Shown: in pieces, positions 1 to 8,262 of the stretch
How the letters are laid out: every line of letters begins with the position of its first letter
Position numbering within the stretch: position 1 is the stretch's first letter
Assembly: GCF_000164675.2 (NCBI RefSeq)
Contig: NC_015678.1
Coordinates: forward strand, 1,860,001-1,924,000
DNA length: 64,000 nt
Source of the DNA: Streptococcus parasanguinis ATCC 15912
Lineage (GTDB): Bacteria > Bacillota > Bacilli > Lactobacillales > Streptococcaceae
Direction of reading: 5' to 3'
Notes under the pieces: generated by a model
What the model was told of the DNA's origin: nothing
Databases searched by the model: none
The model's input: only the letters and a program-made list of their open reading frames with translations
Program-made: the position numbers and the translations under genes

Positions 1-86
1 AGAACTTGATAAAAAATATATATTAGTCAAAGCATCATTGAAGTGATAAGATAACAAACAAGAAATGAATAGAACGAGGTAAGAAC

Positions 87-1088
87 ATGTCCGCAAAAAG
101 AGAATTAGTGTTAAAAGCTTTTAAAGGAGAAGCGGTTGACCGTGTGCCAGTTGGATTTTGGCATCATTTTACAACAGAAGAAGAATGGTTGAAAGGATTT
201 TCTAATCCGGAAATTATTGAAAAAAACCTCAATGGCCATAAAAACTTCCTTCACAAGGTCAAACCAGACTTTGTCAAACTCATGAGTGATGGTTACTTTG
301 CTTATCCAAATCCAGCCATTCACAAAGGCCTTGAAAATATCTCTGACTTAGCAGGGATTGAACCACTCGGAGCAGATCATCCATGGATCACAGAGCAAGT
401 AGAGCTCGTTAAAAAAATCCGTACCGGTTTTGAAGAAGACATTGTGGCTATCTACAATATCTTTGCTCCGGTGACCTACTTCAAATGGTTGGTTGGAGAA
501 GTTTCAGGAGGAGATGACTTGATCGCAAACTTCATCGATCAAGATGCAGCAACTCTTAAAAAAGTATTGGATACAATTGGCCAAGATATTGCAAGTTTGA
601 GCCAACGAATCATCAAAGAAGCAGGAGCAGACGGGATCTACCTCAGTGTTCAAAGTATCCAAGATGCGCGGGTTACACAAGAAGTTTATAAAAACATTAT
701 TGCACCGAGTGAACTCCATGTCTTAGAGGCAGCCAATGAAGCCGGTGGCGTAAATATTCTTCATATCTGTGGTTATGAAGGAGCTCGCAATGATATCCAT
801 CTCTTCACAGACTACCCAGCCCAAGTCATTAACTGGGCAGTCGGACCAGAAGGAATCAGCCTAGCAGAAGGACGCGAAATCTTCGGTGGACGCACGGTTC
901 TTGGTGGTTTTGAAAATGGCAAAAATGGTCTTCTCTACACAGGAGACAAGGCTGCGATCCAAGCAGAAACCAAACGCATCATCGCAGAAACAGGAACGAC
1001 AGGATTGGTCATTGGTGCCGATTGTACCATTCCAAGTGACATTGATGAAGAACGAATCGAATGGGTTCGTGAAGCTGCAGCAGAATAA
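87..1088 (+). CDS. Uroporphyrinogen decarboxylase (URO-D) family protein
   Basis: The 333-residue protein has the length and layout of the URO-D fold: a GFWHHF stretch near the N-terminus where URO-D enzymes bind substrate, and a C-terminal GGFENG segment. The ATG follows GAGG at a good distance. Streptococci generally do not make heme from uroporphyrinogen, so a true HemE role is unlikely; the same fold occurs in cobalamin- or corrinoid-dependent methyltransferases and other small-molecule lyases. It lies only 27 bases upstream of a polar amino-acid-type ABC importer and probably shares its transcript, which suggests it acts on the imported compound. Family assignment is firm; substrate is unknown. 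Confidence 0.8.
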   Translation: MSAKRELVLKAFKGEAVDRVPVGFWHHFTTEEEWLKGFSNPEIIEKNLNGHKNFLHKVKPDFVKLMSDGYFAYPNPAIHKGLENISDLAGIEPLGADHPWITEQVELVKKIRTGFEEDIVAIYNIFAPVTYFKWLVGEVSGGDDLIANFIDQDAATLKKVLDTIGQDIASLSQRIIKEAGADGIYLSVQSIQDARVTQEVYKNIIAPSELHVLEAANEAGGVNILHICGYEGARNDIHLFTDYPAQVINWAVGPEGISLAEGREIFGGRTVLGGFENGKNGLLYTGDKAAIQAETKRIIAETGTTGLVIGADCTIPSDIDEERIEWVREAAAE

Positions 1089-1115
1089 GGAAAATAGAAA
1101 GAGGGAGAACAGAGT

Positions 1116-1994
1116 ATGAGTAAAAAAACATGGATTATCGGTGGGGTGGCAGTTCTTGCCATTGCAGGTGCAACTATTCTTGGACGGAGCTTGAACCATG
1201 CAAACGACAGCAAAGGCTCAACAGGATCGAACAAGGTAACAACCTTGAAAGTAGCCCACACTCAAAACTATGTACCGTATGATTTCGTTGATGAAAAAGG
1301 AGAATCAGATGGCTATGAAGTAGCTGTGCTCAAAGCCATTGATGAAAAACTACCAGACTACAAGTTTGAGTACACTGGAACAAGTGATGACGATCTCTTG
1401 ATCGGTCTAGAATCTGGTAAATACGATATCGGAACCAAAGGAGCTTGGTATACCGAAGAACGTGCCAAGAAATTTATCATTCCAAAAGAACCAATCGGAG
1501 CAAGTATCATCGGATTTACCGTTCGGAAAGAAGATGCGAATAAATACAAGAATATCGATGACTTCGCTAAAGAAAAAGGAAAATTGGTTCCAATTTCACC
1601 ACAAAATGCGCAGTGGAATGTTATTAAAGAATACAATGAAAAGCATAAGGACCAACAAATCGAATTAACAGCTGCCGAATCTTTCAAAGTCGCAGATGCC
1701 TATGCTTGGGTTCTTGAAGGACGTTACGATGCCTTCTTTGACATCAAACTTTCCTTTGAAAAAGCTGTCACAGATAAAGATGGTTCTTACCACCAATATG
1801 CGGACAAACTGAGCTGGTTTGCCTACAAAGGAATTCCAACTTACCCATTGATCCATAAGGATAAGAAAAACGAAAAATTTGCGGAAGCATACAGCAAGGC
1901 CATCAAAGAATTAGAAAAAGATGGCACACTTGCTAAATTGTCGAAAAAATATTTCGGTGAAGATGTCTTCAGTTATGTAGATAAAGAGAAATAA
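1116..1994 (+). CDS. ABC transporter substrate-binding protein, amino-acid type
   Basis: 292 residues of the SBP_bac_3 type. A hydrophobic N-terminal segment (about residues 4-24) precedes a Ser/Gly linker, then the typical start LKVAHTQNYVPYDFVDEKGE, a middle LESGKYDIG block and a C-terminal ELEKDGTLAKLSKKYFG motif. These are hallmarks of proteins that bind polar amino acids such as cystine, glutamine or arginine. I see no lipobox cysteine in the first 35 residues, so it may be held by an uncleaved signal anchor, unlike most Gram-positive binding proteins. It is followed by its two permeases and ATPase. The exact ligand cannot be read from sequence. Confidence 0.88.
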   Translation: MSKKTWIIGGVAVLAIAGATILGRSLNHANDSKGSTGSNKVTTLKVAHTQNYVPYDFVDEKGESDGYEVAVLKAIDEKLPDYKFEYTGTSDDDLLIGLESGKYDIGTKGAWYTEERAKKFIIPKEPIGASIIGFTVRKEDANKYKNIDDFAKEKGKLVPISPQNAQWNVIKEYNEKHKDQQIELTAAESFKVADAYAWVLEGRYDAFFDIKLSFEKAVTDKDGSYHQYADKLSWFAYKGIPTYPLIHKDKKNEKFAEAYSKAIKELEKDGTLAKLSKKYFGEDVFSYVDKEK

Positions 1995-1999
1995 GATGA

Positions 2000-2040
2000 A
2001 ACTGGGTGCGTATAGCCCCAGCTTCCTTATTTCTATACGG
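2000..2040 (+). other. Weak hairpin between binding protein and permease
   Basis: CTGGG and CCCAG flank a short loop in the 66-base gap after the binding-protein gene. There is no U-tract, so it looks more like an mRNA-stabilising or processing hairpin that could leave the binding protein more abundant than the permeases than a true terminator. Confidence 0.35.
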
Positions 2041-2060
2041 ATACAGAAAGGAAAAGAAAC

Positions 2061-2753
2061 ATGGTCTCATACGACATTTCCAAGGTCTGGTCATTTCTTC
2101 CAACCTTGGTCCAAGCTCTACCAGCGACCCTAGCTTTGATGTTTTTAACGACGGTTCTCGGTTCTGCATTTGGCTTGGTTTTGACCTGGGCACAAGTATC
2201 AGAAGATAAGGTAGGAGCAGGTCTGGCAAAAGGTTATGTCTTTACTTTGCGTTGTACCCCTCCGATTGTCTTGCTCTTTTTGGTCTTTTATGGACTCCCC
2301 CAATTTTTGAACTGGTGGTTGGGCATTGACATTGACCACTGGTCCAAGTTTGTCTTTGTCCTTGTTGCCATGTTTCTTCTCTTTGCCGCTATGATCTCTG
2401 AGGTCTTCAAGGCAGCCTATTTGGCCATTCCAAAAGGTCAGATGGAAGCGGGCTTGAGTATCGGCTTGACGCCAGCTCAAACCATTTGGCGGATTGTCCT
2501 TCCCCAAGCCTTTCGCGTGGCTCTTCCAAATATGACGACTGCCATCTTGAACCTCATGCGCGATGCCGCTTTGGCTTATACCATTGGCTTTATCGATATC
2601 ATGGGAGCAGGCAACAACTTGATCAGCCGCAATCTTGGGAATTATTCCCTCGAAACGTATACAGCTGTAGCAGTAATCTACTGGGGAATTGCCCTTGTGA
2701 TCTCCTTCTCCGCTCAACTCCTTGAGAAACGACTCAGTGTAACAGAAAGGTAG
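2061..2753 (+). CDS. Amino acid ABC transporter permease (first)
   Basis: 230 residues of the HisM/GlnP permease family with about five hydrophobic segments. The family signatures are present: the RCTPPIVLL motif near residue 60, typical of polar amino acid permeases, and an EAA cytoplasmic loop (EAGLSIGLTPAQTIWRIVLP) that docks on the ATPase. The start ATG follows AAGGAAAAG. It sits between the binding protein and the second permease, with a 3-base gap to the latter, so the two are surely co-translated as a heterodimeric channel. Confidence in the family is high; substrate is inferred only from the class. Confidence 0.9.
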   Translation: MVSYDISKVWSFLPTLVQALPATLALMFLTTVLGSAFGLVLTWAQVSEDKVGAGLAKGYVFTLRCTPPIVLLFLVFYGLPQFLNWWLGIDIDHWSKFVFVLVAMFLLFAAMISEVFKAAYLAIPKGQMEAGLSIGLTPAQTIWRIVLPQAFRVALPNMTTAILNLMRDAALAYTIGFIDIMGAGNNLISRNLGNYSLETYTAVAVIYWGIALVISFSAQLLEKRLSVTER

Positions 2754-2756
2754 CTT

Positions 2757-3443
2757 ATGGATTTCAATTTTATTAGTAAAGCATTTCTAGCCACCTTGGG
2801 TGGTGTTCCAGTGACCCTTCTGATCATGGTCGTATCGATTCTCTTGAGTTTTTTTCCGGCCCTCTTTTTAGCACTCGGTCAGATTTATAAGGTCAAAGGT
2901 GTTCGCAGTTTCTCAGTGATTTACTTAGCATTTATCCGCGCGACGCCTCCGATTCTCTTGATTCTCTTCTTTTATAGTCTCTTTCCCAGCCTCTTAAATA
3001 GCTTTTTTAAGAGTATTGGCAGTCACTTTAATGTCTTTGAGATCAATCCCATTTACTATGCCTTTATCATCTTTAGCTTGATGACAACAGGGAGTCTGGC
3101 TGAAATTCTCCGGTCAGCCATTCTGACGGTGGATAAGGGCCAGCTAGAAGCAGCGCAAGCCATTGGTTTGACCAATCGCCAAGCCTATATCCGCATTGTT
3201 TTTCCACAAGCCTTGCGTTCAGCCCTTCCCAATTTGTGTAACTTGGTTATCAACTTGGTCAAAGGAACCTCCCTTGTCTTTGTCATGACCATCAAGGATA
3301 TTACCGCCATTGCCAAGGTCGAAGCCTCTTATGGCTATCAATATTTTGAATCCTATCTAGTGATTTTTATTCTTTATATTGTCATTTGTGGGGTGATTCA
3401 GTGGGGATTCAATCGCTTAGAAAAACGCCTGACACTCGCATAG
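2757..3443 (+). CDS. Amino acid ABC transporter permease (second)
   Basis: 228 residues, same family as the preceding gene: an N-terminal membrane segment after [14 protein letters not shown], the [10 protein letters not shown] motif and an EAA loop with [20 protein letters not shown]. The stop is followed 19 bases later by the ATPase gene. The pair of non-identical permeases suggests a heterodimer. In the second half, [14 protein letters not shown] matches the region after the EAA loop in cystine/glutamine-type permeases. It completes the membrane part of the importer begun at position 1116. Confidence 0.9.
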   Translation: MDFNFISKAFLATLGGVPVTLLIMVVSILLSFFPALFLALGQIYKVKGVRSFSVIYLAFIRATPPILLILFFYSLFPSLLNSFFKSIGSHFNVFEINPIYYAFIIFSLMTTGSLAEILRSAILTVDKGQLEAAQAIGLTNRQAYIRIVFPQALRSALPNLCNLVINLVKGTSLVFVMTIKDITAIAKVEASYGYQYFESYLVIFILYIVICGVIQWGFNRLEKRLTLA

Positions 3444-3462
3444 AAGAAGGAGAAATAAGAAG

Positions 3463-4227
3463 ATGTTAGAAGTAGAACACGTATCGAAAAAATTTAAGGA
3501 CCACCAAGTCCTGGTAGATGTTAATCTCAAGGTCAACCAAGGGGATGTCGTCGTTATTTTGGGTCCATCTGGATCAGGAAAAACAACCTTCCTTCGCTGC
3601 CTCAACCACTTGGAAAAGGCAGATACAGGCCACTTAACCCTAGGTGGAAAAGAGTACGACCTCTCAAAACTCAGCAAAAAAGAGATTCTAGAAATCCGCC
3701 AAAAGACAGCCTTTGTCTTCCAGCATTACAATCTCTTCGCTAACAAAACAGCGCTTGAAAATATCTTAGAAGGCCTGGTTGTAGCCCGTAAGATTCCAAA
3801 AGAAGAGGCTATCCAACGGGCAGAATCAGCCCTTGAAAAAGTTGGTCTCCTCGCTTACAAGGATTACTATCCTTCTCAATTGTCAGGGGGCCAGCAGCAA
3901 CGGATCGGAATCGCGCGTGCCATCGCAGTGAAACCAGATGTGATCTTGCTGGACGAGCCGACTTCAGCGCTAGACCCAGAGTTGGTCGGGGATGTCTTAG
4001 ATGTTATGAAGCAATTGGCCCAAGAAGGAGTAACCATGGTTGTCGTAACCCATGAGATGGGCTTTGCGCGTGATGTGGCCAACCACGTCATCTTTATGGA
4101 TGGCGGACACATCATTGAAGAAAATGAACCGCATGAATTCTTCAACAGTCCAAAAGAAGAACGAACCAAACAATTCCTTTCACGGATTTTATCCGATGCT
4201 ACCTACAGTGTCGAATATATGATTTAA
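3463..4227 (+). CDS. Amino acid ABC transporter ATP-binding protein
   Basis: 254 residues with all motifs of an ABC ATPase: Walker [10 protein letters not shown], the Q-loop FVFQHYNLF typical of polar amino acid importers, signature [15 protein letters not shown], Walker [14 protein letters not shown] and the H-loop [10 protein letters not shown]. The ATG follows AAGAAGGAG. It energises the importer formed with the two upstream permeases and is the last gene of the operon, closed by a hairpin terminator directly downstream. Length is normal for the family. Confidence 0.93.
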   Translation: MLEVEHVSKKFKDHQVLVDVNLKVNQGDVVVILGPSGSGKTTFLRCLNHLEKADTGHLTLGGKEYDLSKLSKKEILEIRQKTAFVFQHYNLFANKTALENILEGLVVARKIPKEEAIQRAESALEKVGLLAYKDYYPSQLSGGQQQRIGIARAIAVKPDVILLDEPTSALDPELVGDVLDVMKQLAQEGVTMVVVTHEMGFARDVANHVIFMDGGHIIEENEPHEFFNSPKEERTKQFLSRILSDATYSVEYMI

Positions 4228-4229
4228 CA

Positions 4230-4260
4230 GGAGACACACCCAGTAAGGGTGTGTTTTTTA
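4230..4260 (+). terminator. Terminator of the ABC transporter operon
   Basis: A hairpin with arms ACACACCC and GGGTGTGT around a short loop, followed by a run of T, directly after the ATPase stop codon. Confidence 0.85.
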
Positions 4261-4335
4261 GGATCTGGAAAAAATTTTTAAAAATTGGCTCATTTTTTAA
4301 AAAACATTACGAATAATATAAGTGAGAGGGAACAT

Positions 4336-4734
4336 ATGACTGATAAAAAACAACGATTAATGCTACTATTTTTACTGACTTTGTTTTTAGGAGGTTGCAG
4401 TCTTTTTACGGATAAAGCTGCTGAGAGAAGGGAAATGATTCAGATCGCAGAAAGCACGAAAATGGAGCGAGCGATAAAACACTTGTTAATCAGTATCGAT
4501 CCTAAAGCTTTCACTTCAGAAGGGGTCATTCACTCCTATACCCTGATAAAAGGTGAATTGGAATACAATCCAATGGGAGGGATGAATATCACTCTCGTTA
4601 TCAATGGCGATAAAAAGTTAACGATCGATACGACTGTTCAAATGGAAGATTCAGGACAGTTCGAAGCAGGTAGTTACGGTATTTCAGCAAAATTAAGTGA
4701 TCTGTTAAGTGAAGCAGAAGAGGATGGGAAATAA
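4336..4734 (+). CDS. DUF1310-type lipoprotein, copy 1
   Basis: 132 residues from the ATG at 4336, chosen because GAGAGGG lies just upstream; an ATG further up at 4285 has no good ribosome site and would disrupt the signal peptide. A signal peptide ends in the lipobox LGGC, then comes KKEMIQIAES-like sequence (here RREMIQIAESTK), a KAFTSEGVIHSY block and YNPMGGMNI, the pattern I associate with the DUF1310 family of lactic acid bacteria. Two paralogs follow in tandem. The protein would be anchored to the outer face of the membrane. Function is unknown; next to a putative secreted lipase it may be an immunity protein (inference). Confidence 0.8.
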   Translation: MTDKKQRLMLLFLLTLFLGGCSLFTDKAAERREMIQIAESTKMERAIKHLLISIDPKAFTSEGVIHSYTLIKGELEYNPMGGMNITLVINGDKKLTIDTTVQMEDSGQFEAGSYGISAKLSDLLSEAEEDGK

Positions 4735-4755
4735 ACTCATTTAGTGGAGTCGTTC

Positions 4756-5181
4756 ATGGAAGCATCAAAGGAAAATAGGAAAACTAAAATAAGATGGACG
4801 TTATGGTTATTGCTAACCACTTTGTTTCTAGGAGGATGCAGTTTTATTACCGGACGATCTACAAAGAAACGAGAAATGATTCAAATCGCAGAGAGTAAGA
4901 AGATGAAAGTAGCGATTGAAAACATGTTAACAAAATTAGATTCGAAGGCCCTAACGCCAGAGGGAAAAATAAAATCATATAAAATTTCTAAAGATGATTT
5001 AGATTATAATCCGATGGGAGGGCTATTAGTAAAAATAGTTATAAATAATGATGAAAAGTTAGTTTTAAGCACAACTATACAAGAGGACGCTACAACAGGG
5101 AAATATGAAGAGACCTATTTTGGGGAAACAGAGGAGTTAAGTGATTTATTAACTAGCAATCATTCAGGTAAATACCCCTAA
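4756..5181 (+). CDS. DUF1310-type lipoprotein, copy 2
   Basis: 141 residues from the ATG at 4756, preceded by TGGAG; a GTG 12 bases upstream is less likely. It has an unusually long charged N-terminus before the hydrophobic segment and the lipobox LGGC. The mature part repeats the copy 1 pattern: KREMIQIAESKKMKVAIENM, a TPEGKIKSYKI block and YNPMGG. It is clearly a paralog of its neighbours at 4336 and 5344. Only 21 bases separate it from copy 1, so the two are one transcript. Possible immunity role as for copy 1. Confidence 0.8.
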   Translation: MEASKENRKTKIRWTLWLLLTTLFLGGCSFITGRSTKKREMIQIAESKKMKVAIENMLTKLDSKALTPEGKIKSYKISKDDLDYNPMGGLLVKIVINNDEKLVLSTTIQEDATTGKYEETYFGETEELSDLLTSNHSGKYP

Positions 5182-5242
5182 TATAAGTAAATAGAAACAT
5201 TTCTGAATCAAAACCAATATATTACATTAATAGCTAGTGCTT

Positions 5243-5307
5243 GTAACGATTTGGCAACATTTTTTAACAAAAGTAACATTTTAGGTATGAATAGAATTTT
5301 GTATAAT
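5243..5307 (+). promoter_or_regulatory. Promoter with phased GTAAC-type half-sites upstream of copy 3
   Basis: A TATAAT box lies at 5302-5307. Upstream, four AAC-ending half-sites (GTAAC, GCAAC, TTAAC, GTAAC) end at 5247, 5258, 5268 and 5277, spaced 11, 10 and 9 bases, that is one per helical turn. A poor -35 with repeated upstream half-sites is what an activator-dependent promoter looks like. A similar set lies before esxA at 16697-16742. That a shared factor binds both is inference. Confidence 0.5.
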
Positions 5308-5343
5308 AAATTCTAAGAAACCTGAAGAAAGAATGGGAAGAAG

Positions 5344-5739
5344 ATGAAAAAAAGTAAATTTATTGTGTTGATAATGGTAGTATTTAGCCTGAGCTTAGGA
5401 GGATGTAGCTTTTTTAATGGACAATCTGCCAAGAAACAAGAAATGATTCAAATCGCAGAGAGTAAGAAGATGAAGGTAGCAATTGAAAAATATCTAAAAA
5501 ACCTGGACCCGGAAGCACTGACTCCAAATGGGAAAATAAAGACTTATAGGATTTTAAAAGATAAATTGAAATATAATCCAATGGAAGGGATTAATATTGA
5601 GGTTGTTATTAATAATGATGATAAGTTGATTGTTGATATGGTAGTAATAGAAAAGGAATCAGGATTATATCATGTTGCGGCATCCAGTACACCTACAGAG
5701 TTGGACGAACTTTTAGAAGGGAAATATTATGGACAATAA
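5344..5739 (+). CDS. DUF1310-type lipoprotein, copy 3
   Basis: 131 residues with signal peptide, lipobox LGGC near residue 20 and the same mature core as the two upstream copies: QEMIQIAESKKMKVAIEKYL, LTPNGKIKTY, then YNPMEG. Its first part is nearly identical at the DNA level to copy 2, pointing to recent duplication. It has its own promoter region and overlaps the next gene by 11 bases, so it is translationally coupled to the putative lipase effector. That tight coupling makes it the best candidate for the cognate immunity lipoprotein (inference). Confidence 0.82.
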   Translation: MKKSKFIVLIMVVFSLSLGGCSFFNGQSAKKQEMIQIAESKKMKVAIEKYLKNLDPEALTPNGKIKTYRILKDKLKYNPMEGINIEVVINNDDKLIVDMVVIEKESGLYHVAASSTPTELDELLEGKYYGQ

Positions 5740-7324
5740 TTCAATAGATTCAGATTATCTACATAAGGAGGTGGCTTTATTAGAATATGTTCCATCAGAA
5801 ATTGGGAAAAAGCAAACTATTGAAAATGGAAAATATTATATAGGCCATACCGCTCACATTTATGATAATGTAAATGACAATGAGGAGCAGGTCTTCGTTC
5901 TTACTAATAATGGCCAAGGCGCGCAACAAAAAGCAGTCCCCTATTCTGCCTCAGATGAAGCGCGAGCCCAGATCCATGACGTGACAGTTTTGATGAAGGG
6001 ATCTGAAACTGAAACAAGTACACAAAAATTACTCCATGATACGTTTACGGATTGGGTAAAGACAGATTTGCCAGCAGCTTCCAATATTTTGAACCCTGGT
6101 GGTGCGAGCGAGTATGCAACCGAATATGCGAAGAATTATGTGCGTGATAAGGCTAAAGATAGTTTTAACAATGCTGTAGAAGCTTTCGAAGATGCAATTA
6201 TTCCTACATCTGTTAATCTTCCACCGGAGGCCACTCCCGTTGGTAGGTTCATACAAAAAGCGATGGACAATCCTGTCAGCAATTTCGTACAGGAAAAAGC
6301 ATCAGATATGGTCGGTTTTTTTGCAGAAAGAACAGCCGAAGAACAGGTTAAATTTCCTGCTTTAATGGGAGCTGCTTTTTTAAAAAAATACAATGATGAA
6401 AACGGGACTTTCCCGCCTCCGCAATTTAAAGATGCTGCAGCTCATTTGAAAGAGGTGATCCGAAAATACCCTAATGCCAAGATCGATCTATACGGTCACT
6501 CTCTGGGGTCTATGAATATTCAGTATGCTCTTGCCTGCTTGACGGAAGAGGAAGCTTCTCATATTGGGACCGTCCATTTATATAATGGCCCTAATGCCTA
6601 TCCCATCTTAACACTCGAGCAAAAAGCGCGTATAGATTCGCTGAAGTACAAAATCTACAACCACATCGACCATAAAGATTTGGTTAGCCTGGGCTATCAG
6701 GATTCTGGAAGCAAGGAATCCAGTGGGATTGTCAAGCACCTCAAAACTAATGATTTAAAAAATACTGGCCTGCAACATATGATGCATGGTTATATCTATG
6801 ATAAGGATGGGAATTTGGTTCTTGAAAAGGGAACGGAAGCCATCACTCGCAAGGAAATCATTGAAGAGCGGATGAAGGTTTACTATCGCTTAAAGGATAA
6901 ATTGCAAAAAACAGGTGGTGGACTGAGCTCAAGTGAACGGATCTATCTGGATGCTTTGCAGGCGCGCTTGGCTTCTGATGAGCTGATTCGAGTAGTGGAT
7001 GAAGGGCTGGAGCAAGCTCAGAAATCTAAGGTACAACTGGATACGGATTTAGAAGCTTTGGAGAAAGTATTACAGACCGTTCCGAAAGGCTTCATTCTCA
7101 ATCTTGCCGAAGTAGAGGAGGCTTATGCACAGGCTGGTGCAACAAGGCAAACAGTTGTCACTGAAGTAAGAGAAAGGTTTGACAATCGTTTGGCTGCATA
7201 TCAGTCCTTATCAAATAAATTTCATACTTTAAACGAGCAAGTGAATGCAGGAATTGAGCTCTTAAAAGCAAAAGATCAAGAAATAGCAGGAGAAATGAAC
7301 CAGTGGGAACAACTAGCTTATTAA
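5729..7324 (+). CDS. Putative T7SS lipase effector, N-terminal lipase and C-terminal helical domain
   Basis: 531 residues with no signal peptide. The centre carries a serine-hydrolase elbow, GHSLGS at 256-261 (nucleophile Ser258), followed by a VHLYNGPNAY segment and a HIDHKDLVSLGY segment of the kind that supplies the acidic and histidine residues in lipase-like alpha/beta hydrolases. From about residue 380 the protein turns into long amphipathic helices rich in Glu, Leu and Gln, resembling an LXG-type targeting domain placed at the C-terminus. In Staphylococcus aureus the T7SS lipase toxin TslA has this reverse order and is encoded with small helical partners and lipoprotein immunity proteins. 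Here two small helical genes follow and three lipoproteins precede. Lipase fold is well supported; secretion by T7SS is inferred. Confidence 0.7.
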   Translation: MDNNSIDSDYLHKEVALLEYVPSEIGKKQTIENGKYYIGHTAHIYDNVNDNEEQVFVLTNNGQGAQQKAVPYSASDEARAQIHDVTVLMKGSETETSTQKLLHDTFTDWVKTDLPAASNILNPGGASEYATEYAKNYVRDKAKDSFNNAVEAFEDAIIPTSVNLPPEATPVGRFIQKAMDNPVSNFVQEKASDMVGFFAERTAEEQVKFPALMGAAFLKKYNDENGTFPPPQFKDAAAHLKEVIRKYPNAKIDLYGHSLGSMNIQYALACLTEEEASHIGTVHLYNGPNAYPILTLEQKARIDSLKYKIYNHIDHKDLVSLGYQDSGSKESSGIVKHLKTNDLKNTGLQHMMHGYIYDKDGNLVLEKGTEAITRKEIIEERMKVYYRLKDKLQKTGGGLSSSERIYLDALQARLASDELIRVVDEGLEQAQKSKVQLDTDLEALEKVLQTVPKGFILNLAEVEEAYAQAGATRQTVVTEVRERFDNRLAAYQSLSNKFHTLNEQVNAGIELLKAKDQEIAGEMNQWEQLAY

Positions 7325-7683
7325 TTTCATCTACTCTTTCGAAAAAGGAAAAGAAACTAGATCACTTGGAAAGAGAGTTTCAAAAAGCGCGCTTGGAGCT
7401 AGATGAAAAGCGTTGCCTAGTGGAAAGAAAACAGCAGCTCTTCACCCAGATGCTGGAAGAAGAATATGCGATGGCAGCTTCCTTTTTACAAAAGCAGGCG
7501 GTTGATGTCAGTTGTGGATGGGAGTCCCTCCATCGCTGTATCGAAGAGTATGATCTCGAAGCTAGAGAAGCTGCACAAGTAGCCTTAAAACAGATCGAAA
7601 TCGAGGAAGAGAATTTATGGCAATTCTACCGGAAAGATAGACGTCAACTGGAAGAGGAGTTTGCACAAGATAAAGTTTCATAG
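7303..7683 (+). CDS. Small coiled-coil protein, candidate effector partner 1
   Basis: 126 residues from a GTG at 7303, preceded by AGGAGA nine bases upstream and overlapping the end of the lipase gene by 22 bases. It is almost wholly helical and highly charged (LDHLEREFQKARLELDEKR and similar), with no membrane segment or signal peptide. This resembles DUF3958-type small helical proteins encoded with streptococcal T7SS effectors, and the accessory proteins of the S. aureus lipase toxin, which bind the effector's helical domain for targeting. I cannot assign the family firmly. The overlap argues for stoichiometric co-production with the effector. Confidence 0.65.
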   Translation: MGTTSLLISSTLSKKEKKLDHLEREFQKARLELDEKRCLVERKQQLFTQMLEEEYAMAASFLQKQAVDVSCGWESLHRCIEEYDLEAREAAQVALKQIEIEEENLWQFYRKDRRQLEEEFAQDKVS

Positions 7684-7701
7684 TATAGAAGAGGAGGAAG
7701 T

Positions 7702-8001
7702 ATGGGTGATAATCCAGTTAAAGATTTTTTTGATTTAGATATGAAAGATAAGATGAGGATCATCGAAAGTCGAAAGAAACTTGAAAAAGATTTAATCCGG
7801 GTTGTCTATGCGCCCGTTTTATTGACCTGCAAAGCAGGAGTTGAGAAGCGTTACAATGATGGATTGACTGCGATTACAACAGTAGCCGAAGCAGAAGTCC
7901 AGGTAGTTGGAAAACAACTGGATCAGTCCATGGTGGGTCAATTTGCTAAAAATGTACAGACGGCTATTCAAGAAAAAGCTGGCAAATTTAAATCTATCTA
8001 G
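7702..8001 (+). CDS. Small helical protein, candidate effector partner 2
   Basis: 99 residues starting after a strong GAGGAGG site. It begins MGDNPVKDFFDLDMKDKM and continues as predicted helices of WXG100-like size, without a clear WXG motif. Last gene of the lipase locus. Position, size and helical nature match the second accessory protein of T7SS effectors, in which two small alpha-helical proteins pair with the targeting domain. Function is inferred from context only. Confidence 0.6.
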   Translation: MGDNPVKDFFDLDMKDKMRIIESRKKLEKDLIRVVYAPVLLTCKAGVEKRYNDGLTAITTVAEAEVQVVGKQLDQSMVGQFAKNVQTAIQEKAGKFKSI

Positions 8002-8019
8002 CCAAGTACTTCTATTTAA

Positions 8020-8052
8020 ATGTGGAATCTGGAGTGACATCCAGATTTTTTT
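8020..8052 (+). terminator. Likely terminator after the lipase locus
   Basis: Complementary stretches around AATCTGGA and TCCAGATT, followed by T residues, close the lipase locus 20-50 bases after the last stop. Confidence 0.6.
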
Positions 8053-8081
8053 AATAAATTTAAAAATTATGTAAAAAAGTG

Positions 8082-8110
8082 TTGACAAAGAAATCAGTCT
8101 GCGTTATAAT
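8082..8110 (+). promoter_or_regulatory. clpL promoter
   Basis: Consensus -35 TTGACA at 8082-8087 and -10 TATAAT at 8105-8110 with exactly 17 bases between them. It implies a leader of about 240 bases before clpL. I do not find a clear CtsR heptad repeat (GGTCAAA) here, although clpL is CtsR-controlled in other streptococci. Confidence 0.85.
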
Positions 8111-8183
8111 AATTTATGTAAACAAAAAGAGGTTGGGAAAACCTACTGGTTTACAAGATCAATAGTGGAAAGGAGATGGTGGT

Positions 8184-8240
8184 ATGCTATTTCCAGAATT
8201 AAGACAACTAATTGATAAAAGGAAAAATAGAAACCGTTAG
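8184..8240 (+). CDS. Possible 18-residue leader peptide upstream of clpL
   Basis: An 18-codon frame (MLFPELRQLIDKRKNRNR) begins at an ATG preceded by AAAGGAGATGGTGGT, a stronger ribosome site than many genes here have. It lies inside the clpL leader, 74 bases downstream of the promoter. Its end is followed by a small TAGCC/GGCTA hairpin. It may be a regulatory upstream frame or a small protein; nothing identifies a function. Confidence 0.4.
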   Translation: MLFPELRQLIDKRKNRNR

Positions 8241-8262
8241 CCTGTAGGGCTATTATTAAATA

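Noticed and set aside
87-1088. Naming the first gene hemE
   Set aside because: The fold fits but streptococci are not known to make heme, and no other heme genes are nearby.
8082-8110. CtsR operator at the clpL promoter
   Set aside because: I found no GGTCAAA heptad pair; only a weak resemblance around the -35.
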